Positions 12,068-39,202 of a stretch of 64,000 nucleotides of DNA are shown here, one piece after another (within the stretch, counting starts at the first letter, position 1; every line of letters begins with the position of its first letter). The notes beneath the pieces were generated by a model. That model searched no databases. It saw only the letters and a program-made list of their open reading frames with translations, and had not been told where the DNA came from. Origin of the DNA: Eucommia ulmoides (taxonomy: Eukaryota; Streptophyta; Magnoliopsida; Garryales; Eucommiaceae); the NCBI GenBank assembly GCA_016647705.1, contig CM028328.1, positions 9,812,614 through 9,876,613 of the forward strand, read 5' to 3'. The translations under genes and the position numbers were made by a program.

Positions 12068-15000
12068 CTAGTAGCATCGAGAGTTTGCCAACCAAAAAAC
12101 GAAAGCGCGAAATAGAATGCGACTTGGTGAATAAGTCAGCAATTTGCATGGATGATGACACAAAAGGTAAAATAATAATCCCATGTTGAAGATGATGATG
12201 AGTGAGATGACAATCGATCTTGATGTGCTTGGTCCGTTATGAAAGATTGAATTGTGAGCAATCTGAATAGCACTCTTGTTATCACAATACATGGGAGTGG
12301 GATGGGAAAGAGAAATACCCATATATGCAAGTAACCAACGCAACCAAACTATTTCGGTGGTAGTGGATGCCATCGCACGATACTCAGTTTCTGTGGAAGA
12401 TTTAGAAACAACGACCTGTTTCTTGCTCTTCCATAAAATAAGAGAATCACCCAAAAATACACAAAAATCTGTGACAAACCTGCGATCTATGGGATCACTA
12501 GCCTAATCAGCATCAGAATAGACATTTAGCTCTAAAGACGAGGTCGATAGAAGTAAAAGACTCTGAAAGAGGGTACCCTGAAAATACCGAAGGATACGAA
12601 GAACAGCAGCCCAATGAACTGTAGTAGGAGAAGTGACAAATTGACTGACGATATAAATAGTGTGGGCAATGTCTGGGTGAGTGATAGTTAGATAGACCAA
12701 ACTGCCAACAATAATACGATATAATGTAGGATCTGACAGAGGGGCACCATCGAAAGATGAGTAGCGAATATTCACCTATAGAGGAGTATCAACAGTCCTA
12801 GTATCAGTAAGACGAGCACGCTCGAGAATGTTAGCTGCATATTTAGACTGAGAGAGAAGATAGCCTTTCGGAGAAAAAACCACTTTAATACCCAGAAAGT
12901 AGCATAAAGCTCCCAAGTTCTTCATTTCAAACTGACGAGATAATTCTGATTTCAAAATTGCAATCACATCAACATCATTACCAGTAATAATCATGTCATC
13001 CACATATAAAGATAGTAGAATACGGTCGACAGTGGTACACTTTATAAACATAGTGGAATCATGATTACTTGGGTGAAAACCAGACGAAGTAATCACGGTA
13101 AAGAACTTCTCAAACCAGGCTCGAGGAGCATGTTTAAGGTTGTATAGAGCTTTCTTGAGTTTGCAAACTTCTCCAGACTTATGAGCAACACCCAGAGGCG
13201 GAGTCATGTAAACTTATTCTTAAAGATCGCCATTCAAGAAGGCATTTTTAACATCCATCTGAGAAATATGCCATTGACAAACATATGTAACAACAATAAG
13301 AGTGCGAACAGTTGTCATTTTTTGCAACTGGAGCAAAAGTATCCACATAATCCATACCATATTGCTGAGAAAATCCCTTGGCAACCAAACAAGCTTTGTA
13401 CCGCTCAACTGAACCATCAGACTTGGTTTTAATTTTGTAGACCCAATGAGAATCAATTGGACTTTTACCTGAAGGTAAAGGTACCAAATCCCATGTATAT
13501 GTCTCGTATAAAGCAGAGAGTTCCTCAACCATAACATGTTGCCAAAGAGGATCAAGTGTTGCCTCTTTATAAGATAAAGGCTCAGAGAGACAATAAATAG
13601 AGGCTACAAATAAAGCAAAAGAATGTGAATAGCAAAAGTAAACAAAATCTGGTATATGAGTGGACTTACGAATGCGCTGAGGATAGCGAGGAGGAGGATC
13701 CACAATTTGAGAAGATTCTTGGTAGGCCGTCGGAGGGGAGGGGACGCTAGAAGTCAATACCTGTAGAGCTACCAGTGTCAACATGAGATTGAGACGCATG
13801 AGATGGGTCAATATCTGTAATGCATGGGTTTTGAGAAGGTAAACTATTTGTGTCATCAGAGAAAAGATCAATGGAAATGAGATAAGATTTTGTCAAGTTG
13901 TGTGTACTAGAAGGAATAGAGAAAAAAAGTATATGCTTAAGAAACATAACATGACGGGACATATATAATTTTTGTGCAATTGGATTAAAGTAATGATATC
14001 CCTTTTGTCTCTCACCATAGCCTAGGAAGACACAAATGGCAAAGTGAGAAGATAACTTACTATGCTCTACTCTTGGTTGAAGAACAAAACAAGTGCACCC
14101 AAATACTCTTAAGGATGAATAGTTGGGAGCATGACTATATAACTTTTCAAATGGAGACAAACTTGAAGAATGAGAAGATGAGATCTTATTAATTAGGTTC
14201 ACTACAGTAAGTACTGCTTCTCCCCAAAATACACTAGGAACAAAGGCAGACAATAAGAGAGAACAAGCAGTTTTAACAATGTGCCTATATTTCCTTTCAG
14301 CGACACCATTTTGCTCGGGAGTGTCAATACACGAGGTTTGGTGAATTGTTCTATCTAGAGCAAGCAAGTTAGTGAAATGATTATAAGTGTACTCCCCACC
14401 CAAATCGCATCTAAAACACTTGATAACAGCAGAATGTTGGGTCTTAACAAGAGCTCGAATCTTTTGAAAAATATCAAAGAATTCATAACGATGTTTCATA
14501 AGATAAACCCAACAATATCAAGTGTAATCATCAATAAATGAAACATAGTATCTGGACCCTCCTTTTATAACAATCGGGGAAGGTCCCCACACATCAAAGT
14601 GAATCAGATCAAATGGTATAAGAGAATAAGAAATACTTCTATTAAAAGGTAAAGCAGATAATTTTGCAAGTTTACAACCACTACAATCAAAAATATCACA
14701 AACTGATAAATTCCCTAAGGATCCTTTAGATATTAAGTATTTTAAACGAGATGTTGAAACATGACCAAGACGAGAATGCCATAAATAAAAACTAGAAGAT
14801 GAAGAAGTCAAATGAAAAGACGACAAATTAATACCAGAAGCTGCAACATCTGGTACTCGTAGCTCATCCAGTATATATAGTCCCCCCTGTCTACGGTCTG
14901 TCCCGATTAGCTTCTGGGATTGCGGATTCTGTACATGACAAGAGGTAGAAGAGAAAGAAACTGAGTAACCAGAATCACATAATTGACCAATAGAAACAAG

Positions 15001-15309
15001 ATTCAATGTAAGGTTGGGAATATGATAAACATTTGAAAGAGATAATCGAGGTTTGACAACAGAACCAATACCTGCTAATGGCATCGGAGTACCATCAATA
15101 GTCATAACAGATACAGATGACGTAGGGTTTAAAGAAACAAACAACAACAAATCAGGTAACATATGATGAGAGGCTCCAAAATCTAGAACCCATAAGGAGG
15201 AAGACATACCTGAAAAACTAAAGGGCGACAAACCTATTGAAGATGCAGTGGACATGACATGTGGCTGTGCGGTAAGGAACTTCTGAAATTGTTTAGTAAG
15301 GGCCTCCAT
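12068..15309 (-). pseudogene. Copia pol: protease, integrase, RT, RNase H (broken)
   Basis: Read in pieces on the minus strand. The protease active site reads VLDFGASHHM near 15170-15190: Phe replaces the usual Ser/Thr after the catalytic Asp. The integrase HHCC zinc region has LWHSRLGH and CSGCK; its core has HFDVWGP and, after a frame break near 14515, TPEQNGVAER. Reverse transcriptase follows ([33 protein letters not shown] with the catalytic DD). RNase H ends the series (VVVSKSSTETEYRAMA, YCDNKSAIQIA). At least five frame breaks or stops separate the parts. Confidence 0.93.
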
Positions 15310-16258
15310 TGTGGGATTGGAAGATGCTGGGTCTCCAAAACTAAACGAATTTGATGATGACGGTACAATTGTTGCAGTATTAGGCTGTGGAGGCCTGTAA
15401 GGACGTTTTTGAAAACGTTTGTCAGATTTCTATTGGGGAGACGGTTGTTGTTGCTGTTGCTGTGTTCTACTCAGTTTAGAGCATTGAGCATTCCAATGAC
15501 CTTTCTGCCTACAAAAGCTACATTAATAAAAGGTAGGCCTTGAATAGGGCTTGTTTTGATGATTAGGATGTGGTTTAGAAAGAACTGCCAAAATAGATGG
15601 ACTAGGTGATTGGAGAACCCTTGTGTCTGATTGAGACTTGAAGTATATCTCTTCAGCCAATAATTCACTAACCACTGAGTCAACAGAAGGAAGTGGATTA
15701 CGGTGCAAAATTGTTCCACGAAGTCCCTCAAAATTATCACATAACTCCATAAAAAATTGGACCAAACGTTGTTCTTCTCTACAAGCAATGTACGGAGTAC
15801 ATGCTTGTAATTTTGCAGATTCCATAAGAGCTAATTGATCCCAAAGATCTGTCATAGTATAGTAGAATTCTTGGACACTGATATCATTCTGCTTCAGTGC
15901 TCGAATATCAGATTCCAATTGATATTGTTTTGTAAAGTTAGACTGTGTGTACAGCCTTGATAGATGATCTCAGACCTCTTTGGCATACTCATACTTTACC
16001 AATTGCATACCAATTGAATGTTCAACAAAATTATTAATCTAGGTAATGATTTTCGAATTATTTGCCTCCCAAGTGTCTAATGAAATTATATAATCTTCAG
16101 CCATTTCATCTTTTGGTTTAACCAACGTACCACTAATATAGCCCCACATCTTTTCGCCTTTGAGAAATTTTGTCATTACATAACTCCAATATGAAAAAAA
16201 AATTCTCATTCAATCTCACAGCAATAGACTGAAGCGAATCATCCATTTCAGAAGCCAT
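15310..16258 (-). pseudogene. Copia gag (broken)
   Basis: The frame opens at ATG 16258 (MASEMDDSLQSIAVRLN) and is soon frameshifted. The middle part (15918-15523) keeps the UBN2-type gag region (MTDLWDQLALMESAKLQ, ELCDNFEGLRGTIL). A zinc knuckle of the form CX2CX4HX4C (CSFCRQKGHWNAQC) lies at about 15475-15525, directly after an in-frame stop. It would package element RNA in virus-like particles if intact. Confidence 0.85.
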
Positions 16259-16487
16259 TACAAATACCAATAAACGAAAGCACAAATCTAATGCAACGAA
16301 GAAATAAAATCAAATACTAGAAATAAATCGATGATTCGCTACAAAGAAAATCAAATCAGAGTTGCGCGGAAGCCAAAACTGTACGAACATCAATAATCAT
16401 AGTCGTATGGATGCTGGATCTATATGATCCACGGTCCTTGTGGATAGAATCAAACTTCTTTCTATGAGATTTAGGCTCTTGATACCA

Positions 16488-16665
16488 TGTGAAGATCAAT
16501 GAATAATATGAAAGAATCTAGAGAGAAAAGAGAAACGACAGTTAGGGTTTATTATCTTTGAATAAAGAATACAAGAATACAATAGAAAACCTAGGAAAAA
16601 GAGACTTATAAAGAGGTACAATGAAAAACCTAGAAAACAAGTAAAAGACAATTCTACCCTTACTA

Positions 16666-16701
<36 letters not shown>

Positions 16702-16718
16702 CCCTGCTAACTCTAATA
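16488..16718 (-). repeat. Copia 5' LTR (right) with primer-binding site alongside
   Basis: 231 bp, same ends as the left LTR. On the minus strand the LTR ends CTTCACA and is followed directly by TGGTATCAAGAGCC, an initiator-tRNA-type primer site with one extra A. Confidence 0.93.
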
Positions 16719-17349
16719 GTCAGATCTCGTTCACTTTTCTCTCTGTTTTTTCACCAAGGTCAGTCTTATATGCTTTGCATCTCCATTTTCGATGGTTTTA
16801 GGTGATGGGTGTTTCTGATTTTTTTTTTTTTTTTTTTTTGTAATTTATTAACCCTTTTGCCTTTGGATTTTGATATTAGGGATTTTGATGGAGATTATTG
16901 GTGATTTTTTTTGTACATCGTCGTGGGTCATCCAGAAGCCCAGATTTGAAACCGACAGTGTTGGTTGTTGTCTTCGTCAACTGTTCATCGTCAATCATCC
17001 ATGAGACCTCGTCACCGGTCATCCGCGACGTCGACGGCAACCTGCGGATTCTCAAATATAGATTTTGTTCTTGATTAAATTGCGTGAATATTAACATGCT
17101 TGTTTTTCCTATGTTCAAACATGACATATAAATGTCAATGCAAATGTGTCAACTAAGTTGATGAGTTAATATTTGAGTGAACAAATTGTGTTTGAATTTT
17201 TTGAGTGAATATTCATATAGTATATTAATGAATTTGAGTTAACTGAAATAGTTTTTGATTTTGAATGTCAGCTTCTCTCTCTCACTCTCTCTCTCTCATT
17301 AACGTTACCACAAAAAGACCCAAAAAATGTACATTAATGTTAATTAATA
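16719..17349. other. Right flank of the Copia insertion, no CDS supported
   Basis: Contains a T20-type run near 16820 and a phrase (GTCATCCAGAAGCCC) that repeats the left flank. A minus-strand open stretch at 16876-17127 shows no family resemblance. Confidence 0.35.
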
Positions 17350-17760
17350 CCCAACCCAAATATACAAATAGCAGACGCGGTACGATCATGTTAGCGTTAA
17401 CACACAAAATCCCAAAAATAAAGATACGTTAACGATAACACATACAAACAAATGAAAAAAAATGCATTAACGTTAATGCATACACAAAAAGAACTTGAAA
17501 AATCGTTAACGTTAACGCACACCGAACCCAAATACACAAACAACGGATAAGTACGATAATATTAACGTTAACTCACAGAACCCCAAAAAATAAAAATACG
17601 TTAACACAAATAGATGGGAAATATGCATTAACGTGAACATACACACAAAAAGAACATGAAAATGTGTTGACGTGAAATTCAAATCTTAATTTTGTAATAT
17701 AAGCAAGGTGTATTGGTGAGACATTTACGTTAACATTAACGTCTTGTTGCATAATTTTAT
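17350..17760. repeat. Tandem array rich in AACGTTAACG motifs
   Basis: Two degenerate units of about 172 bp begin near 17350 and 17521 (CC(A/G)AACCCAAATA(T/C)ACAAA). Inside and around them, GTTAAC-type motifs recur every 30-40 bp, including an 18-bp perfect palindrome, TGCATTAACGTTAATGCA, at about 17462-17479 and TCGTTAACGTTAACG near 17503. Related motifs continue to about 17745. Confidence 0.8.
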
Positions 17761-18004
17761 CTTGTTGCATAAGACAAAATGACAGAATCGTAAATATGAA
17801 TGAACAGTTAGAAGTAGTATTAGAGACCATTTTCTAAAAATTCTATATGAACTAAAAACTTAATTATTTGAATTGAAGACTTATTTCATAGATTCACCAT
17901 CTTTGGAAGACCAAAAAATTAATTATCCTAAATAAAAATCAGGGAACAAAAACACTAAACAAGTGGGGCCTACAAGTCTAGAGATCTGCACAAGATGATG
18001 CTTT

Positions 18005-18430
18005 CTGTAGAAACCCGTTGGGGCCTAACTCATTCTCAAAAGACGACTTGAAAGATGAGAATTACCCTTACATTTATATATAGCTCAGGATTAGGTAACA
18101 CAAGCGATGTGGGATTCAACAAGCTCCCTCACGCGCAGTGTGGACTTTAACAAACCACTACGAACGGACATCGGGGGACCCAATATCAATGTGGGATTCA
18201 ACACACCCCTTCACATGCAAGACATACTTTGACAAACCACTGTGAACAGATATCGGGGAGCCCAACATTAATGTGGAAGTCAACACACGCAACATCAAAG
18301 TCTCAAACAAAAGGACTCTGATACCATACATAAATCTAATGGTCCTAACTCACTTTCAACAGACACCTTGAAAGAAGAGGATTGGCATTGGCTTTATATA
18401 TAACCCAGATTCAACACTTTCCAATGTGAG
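18005..18430 (-). mobile_element. TRIM (terminal-repeat retrotransposon in miniature)
   Basis: The left terminal repeat (about 18008-18121) reads on the minus strand from TGTTGAATCCCACATCG to GAGTTAGGCCCCAACGG. A worn second repeat (about 18325-18425) shares the TATATATAA box and the CTTTCAAG...GAGTTAGG core. Next to it on the inside is TGGTATCAGAGTCC, a Met-tRNA primer site. The interior is two copies of a segment of about 95 bp (GTGGGATTCAACA...GACAAACCACT). There is no coding capacity. Relatives lie in both glycolate oxidase genes. Confidence 0.8.
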
Positions 18431-18570
18431 GTTTCAAGAAATGGTCGATGTTCTTCGATTAGCACTGTCTAGAAGAAAAACAACAGCAATGCAGCATGTA
18501 TAACAATAAGTAGCCTCGTGCATTTCTATCAAGACATATCGGTCACCAAGTTAACAAATCAATGGAGCCA

Positions 18571-18571
18571 G

Positions 18572-18632
<61 letters not shown>
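18571..18632. repeat. (AT)n microsatellite
   Basis: About 62 bp of perfect AT dinucleotide, downstream of ALG1. A compound (AT)n(AG)n tract follows at 18796-18854. Confidence 0.98.
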
Positions 18633-18634
<2 letters not shown>

Positions 18635-18795
18635 CATTGTTCCTTCGGTCAGAAAACTGGAAATTAGACAACGCTCTCAGAAATTACCTGCAAAATTATT
18701 TTCAAAGTTGTGAGCAAGCAATGCAACATGGACTTGGCGGATATTATGATCCACCAAGTGTAAATTTGAACCCAAACAATGTTATTCAACAGCAT

Positions 18796-18856
<61 letters not shown>

Positions 18857-18888
18857 CCTATTATTATGCAAGTGTGGATTAAGAAGAG

Positions 18889-27481
<8,593 letters not shown>

Positions 27482-28629
27482 TGCGATAGAAATGGTTTTT
27501 GGCCTCTGAAAACTATGGCGTAGTAGAATCTTGCTTCGAAAAGCCGATTTCGCACACGCACACTATCGAGCTTGAACCTCCCCGATCAATGCTTATTAGC
27601 CTGAGGCCCTCAGCAAATATTTAGATAAAAATTACTCTCCACCCCCGAGTAAGGATTGAATTTCACTTTACACCGTTATGTTTCTATATCATCATTTTGC
27701 CCCCATAAATTTTTAAGCTGGATTTTAGGCTGCTCTAAAGCTAATTTAAATGTTATTTAAGTACAGAATGTCCTTCGGCCATCCGTTCTGTTTTGGACCA
27801 GTTTTAGTAGAACCAAAACCTTTAGGTATATACAAATCCAAAATCAAATCCAAAACCGTCAATTTTTAAAAAAATAATTTTAAGATCAAACCGTTTAATT
27901 TTATGCAAAACAAAAACAAAAAACGTGAAACACCAAAACTGTTAAGGTTTTTTAATTTTTTATAAAACCAAAATCAAAACCGAGAAATCGTGAACCGTTA
28001 TTTTTTATATAAACAAATTAACCTAATTAACAATATAAATATATACACACACAAATACAACCACCAAGGGTCAAAATATAAATAAATAAAAAAGGTGAGA
28101 TAATATATATAATAAAAATATTTTTAAAATACCAATTAAGTGGTTCAATTACGCAGTTCGGTTTCTTGGTCTTTATCCCAAAACCAAAATCAAATGCAAA
28201 TCCACTTCATCTTCTCAATTTCAAAACCAAAATCGTAACCAAAACCATTTAATTTGTTTCAAAATCGAACTACTCGATTCAATTTGGTTCGATTATCCAT
28301 CAGTTCAGGTTAAATTGTCATCTCTAACTTACCATCAATTATCACATTTGATTAAAAAGAGAAATATCATACATCAATATAAAACTCTGATGAAATTGAA
28401 ACATTATGGTGCAATTTGCAAATGAAAGTAAAAAGTTAAAGTCAACTGTGTAAATATTCAGAAAATATACAATGAAAAACTAATCAGTGTGACCCTTTTA
28501 TGAAGAAAAAGATACATATCATCTATACCAGAACACATCAAATACAACAATTTTCATAAACTTTACTCCGCCAAAATCAAATACAGCTCCCAATTTTTAT
28601 TTTTATTTATATTTTTTATTTTTGCCCCT
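27482..28629. promoter_or_regulatory. ALG1 leader/promoter and spacer to glycolate oxidase copy A
   Basis: The ALG1 untranslated leader lies just right of 27481 (minus strand reads TCTATCGCAATGAAAG at the start codon). The rest is AT-rich spacer with repeated AAAACCAAAATC/ACCGT phrases, typical of worn hAT-type repeats, ending near 28318 in AAATTGTCATCTCTA. The segment from 27354 rightward is duplicated at 36464-37702 and 48330-49078. No gene is seen in it. Confidence 0.6.
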
Positions 28630-36262
<7,633 letters not shown>

Positions 36263-36450
36263 CTTTATGATTAAAAAAATCCTTTATGCTTCCCTCGCAG
36301 AATCTTGATTAACATCAGAAATACACAAGAATAACCAATTAAATTAATATCAATTCACATTAAATAACACAAATAATTCCAATTCTTGTATGAAATTTTC
36401 CTAAATGCAGTCGAATATTCATCAAGCATTGGGTCCATGAATTAGATGAT

Positions 36451-36677
36451 GCTTCATCTTTGTCTGAATCATTCAATTCTTTTCGCAAATTAGACTTAAT
36501 TTCAAATAATGAAGATGATGATCAAACAATACGAATGACGATAATCAGGAAATGGATTGAGTGAATTAACAAAAAGTAAATTACCTTTCATTGCGATAGA
36601 AATGGTTTTTGGCCTCTGAAAACTATGGCGTAGTAGAATCTTGCTTCGAAAAGCCGATTTCGCACACGCACACTATC
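36451..36677 (-). pseudogene. Duplicated ALG1 5' end (exon 1, intron 1, 13 bp of exon 2)
   Basis: Nearly identical to 27341-27567, with only a couple of substitutions. It keeps the ALG1 start exon (ATGAAAG, 36601-36595) with its GTAATT donor, all of intron 1, the acceptor and the first 13 bp of exon 2 (36463-36451). It then switches at about 36441-36450 into sequence that lies upstream of glycolate oxidase. It marks the junction of the tandem duplication. The continuation of this copy (ALG1 leader and spacer) resumes at 37393 after a solo LTR. It cannot make ALG1. Confidence 0.93.
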
Positions 36678-37392
36678 TGTTGGGTGATTTCCACTCCCAA
36701 TTTGGGTGATTATTCAATGCTCTAGGAAATTCCACAAACCAACAAAGATAAAGGTGGAATCAAAGTAGCAGCTAGAAGATGGTAGAAGAAAACTACCCAC
36801 TAAGTCAACAAACCCAAAAGCATCCAGCTGCACATGAAGAAAAGTGAATGTAGAAAAAGGATCCAAAGCACACCTTACTTGACCAAGGAAAAGGTTTCGC
36901 AGGAATTCTACAATTCTTGAAGGTTCACCATTTATGTTCAGATGGAACAAATGGTTCAAGCCTCCTCTATAAAAAGAGGAGATTCGATTGAGGAAGATAA
37001 CCTTCGCTGCATATTGCAGAGAAAGGGGAGAGAGATCCTCTGCACATAAATTTTGTCTGAAAGGAATGAGAAATCCACAGATAAATTTTGTCTGACATGA
37101 ATGAGAGAAACCCAATTTTGAGAAGATTTTAGTGTGTGTCAATTTATGATGTTGTTATTCCCAAATTGAAGACAATATTTATTTGTATTGTTTGAGTGAT
37201 CTACCAAAGTGTGATGTTTGTAATCTCATTATATATTATATTGAAAGATTTAAGTGGCCTACGGGTCCCGTGATTTTTACCTTCAATTGAAGTGGGTTTT
37301 CCACGTTAAAATCTGCTGTGTTATTTTTGTTTTATTTTGGTTTGAGAAAATGTTCTGGGACCGTATAAATTATCCTGCCATCTTTCCCAACA
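36678..37392 (+). mobile_element. Solo LTR, 715 bp, inside the duplicated ALG1 leader
   Basis: Begins TGTTGGG and ends CCCAACA, flanked by a 5-bp target duplication, CTATC at 36673-36677 and CTATG at 37393-37397 (one mismatch). The uninterrupted original is at about 27563-27567. A TATA box with a start-like context (CTCTATAAAAAGAGG near 36968) reads rightward on the plus strand. No internal element remains. The superfamily cannot be told from the LTR alone. Confidence 0.92.
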
Positions 37393-37702
37393 CTATGAGC
37401 TTGAACCTCCCCGATCAATGCTTATTAGCCTGAGGCCCTCAGCAAATATTTAGATAAAAATTACTCTCCACCCCGAGTAAGGATTGAATTTCACTTTATA
37501 CCATTATGTTTCTATATCATCATTTTGCCCCCATAAATTTTTAAGCTGGATTTTAGGCTACTCTAAAGCTAATTTAAATGTTATTTAAGCACAGAATATC
37601 CTTCGGCCATCCGTTCGGTTTTGGACCAGTTTCAGTAAAACCAAAACCTTTAGGTATATACAAATCCAAAATCAAAACCAAAACCGTCGATTTTAAAAAA
37701 AA
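37393..37702. repeat. Duplicated ALG1 upstream spacer, left of the MULE
   Basis: Matches about 27568-27875 nearly base for base (GAGCTTGAACCTCCCCGATC onward), then stops in an A run where the MULE begins. The matching remainder resumes at 48330. Confidence 0.93.
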
Positions 37703-38094
37703 GAATTTTTTAATTAGACATCCACTTTTTTATTACATATTAAAATGGGCCCCAATAATCAAGCCCATACTAAACAAAACCCATATAATTATTTATATTT
37801 GGAGAAAACCCCAAATATTTCAGCAGAATTCTTCACACGCGGCTTGGCAAGAATCGGGGGTCAATGTATTTTTAGAAACAACATCAAGCTAAACAAGGGA
37901 ATAGCAACCAAAATCACACATTCAGAGCTGCAAAAATGGAAGATATTGTGTTGATTATATCATATATTCATAGTTTCTATTGCCCTAAATTGCAGAACGA
38001 AAAAACAGCAGCGGCTTCAAATTCTGCAAACGAACAGCAGCAAAGATTTCTGTTCTTTCAACCGATATGTGTCCTCACTCTCCTAAATCTATTT

Positions 38095-38690
38095 TTTTTT
38101 TGTCCAACCGGCATGGGTAGTTCAAAATGCAGTGGGAATAAATTCTGAAAGTTGCATTTTAATTGTGCAATTCTAGAGAGAGAGAGAAGTGAGTCTTGAA
38201 TTTTTTAGAGAGAGAAACAACAAGAACATGGGTTACTGTAGAATTTGTTCTTCAAATTTAATATTTCTCCTTCTAATTTATTTTTATCCATTATCTTCTT
38301 TGTTTTGTCCAACCATCATGGGAGGTTCCATTATGCAGTGGGAATTAGATCTGAAAGTTGCATTTTAATTGTGCAATTCTAGAGAGAGAGAGAGAAGTGG
38401 GTCTTGAATTCTTAGAGAGAGAGAAACGGCATGAACAAGGCCTACTGCAGAATTTGTTCTTCAAATTTAGATTTTGTCCTTCTAATTTATTTTTGTCCAT
38501 TATCATATTTGTTTTGTCCAACCATCATGGGAAGTTCCGTTATGCAGTGAGAATTATATCTGAAAATTGTATTTTAATTGTGCAATTCTAAAGAGAGAGT
38601 CGTGGGTCTTGAATTTTTAGCGGCATGAGCAAGGCCACTGCAGAATTTGTTCTTCAAATTTAGAATTTGTCCTTCTAATTTTATTTTCCA
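38095..38690. repeat. Tandem repeat, unit about 206-209 bp, near the left MULE end
   Basis: Units begin (G/A)TTG(C/T)ATTTTAATTGTGCAA at 38151, 38357 and 38566, with a partial unit before the first. Each holds a GA tract, GAATTTGTTCTTCAAATTTA and GTCCAACC(A/G)(T/G)CATGGG. Confidence 0.93.
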
Positions 38691-38805
38691 CATTATTTGA
38701 AAAAGTTATACGTTGTTGAATATTACTAGGGTCAATTCTTAATTTTGCACGTAATTACTTTGTTGAATATTACTATAAAGCTATTTTTGGACTGAATATT
38801 TATAT

Positions 38806-39055
38806 ACAGTTATAATTGATTGAATATCGATGTACAGTTATAATTGGGTTAAATGTTACATTACAGTTATAATTGGACATAATATTAATATACAATTATA
38901 ATTGATTGAATATTGATGTACAGTTATAATTGCGGTAAATATCACTTTACAGTTATAATTGGAATGAACATTACTATACAGTAATAATTGATTCCATATT
39001 TTTGATGTACCGTTATAATTGAGTTGAATTTTAATATACAGTTACAATTGGTTAA
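38806..39055. repeat. 29-bp minisatellite, nine units, upstream of the transposase start
   Basis: ACAGTTATAATTG or a close variant starts at 38806, 38834, 38863, 38892, 38920, 38949, 38978, 39009 and 39038, giving spacings of 28-31 bp. The linker between is of the form (A/G)(A/T)TGAATATT(N)ATGT. The last unit ends about 150 bp before the mudrA ATG at 39203. Confidence 0.93.
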
Positions 39056-39202
39056 TTTTTTTATTGTACAACACGCAATGTTGAGCAACAGTTTCATTGG
39101 AAAATATTATGGGCCCAAAGCCTTTTCATGTTTGAGTATTGTAGTATAGTTATTTTTTGGCTGAATATTTGATGTACGTCTAAAATTGTTTGAACAGACT
39201 AG

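Larger units (their letters stand above)
11819..16718 (-). mobile_element. Complete but degenerate Ty1/Copia retrotransposon, 4.9 kb
   Basis: Two short LTRs (right 16488-16718, left 11819-12040) enclose gag and pol read on the minus strand. A 5-bp target duplication, GTCAG, lies at 11814-11818 and 16719-16723. Next to the 5' LTR (right side) is a primer-binding site complementary to initiator Met-tRNA (TGGTATCAAGAG). Next to the 3' LTR is a polypurine tract (GAAAGGGGA). Domain order protease, integrase, reverse transcriptase, RNase H is Copia. The LTRs differ at roughly a dozen positions plus (AAT)n length, so the insertion is not recent. Many stops and frameshifts mean it cannot move by itself. 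Confidence 0.95.

Noticed and set aside
16480-16500. tRNA-like sequence TGGTATCA
   Set aside because: A retrotransposon primer-binding site complementary to Met-tRNA, not a tRNA gene. The same holds near 18318, 30180 and 50660.
18562-18882. Plus-strand frame rich in Tyr-Ile and Arg-Glu
   Set aside because: Produced by the (AT)n and (AG)n microsatellites.
38806-39055. CRISPR array
   Set aside because: Repeats are imperfect, the linkers are themselves repeated, and this is eukaryotic DNA; it is a minisatellite in a MULE.
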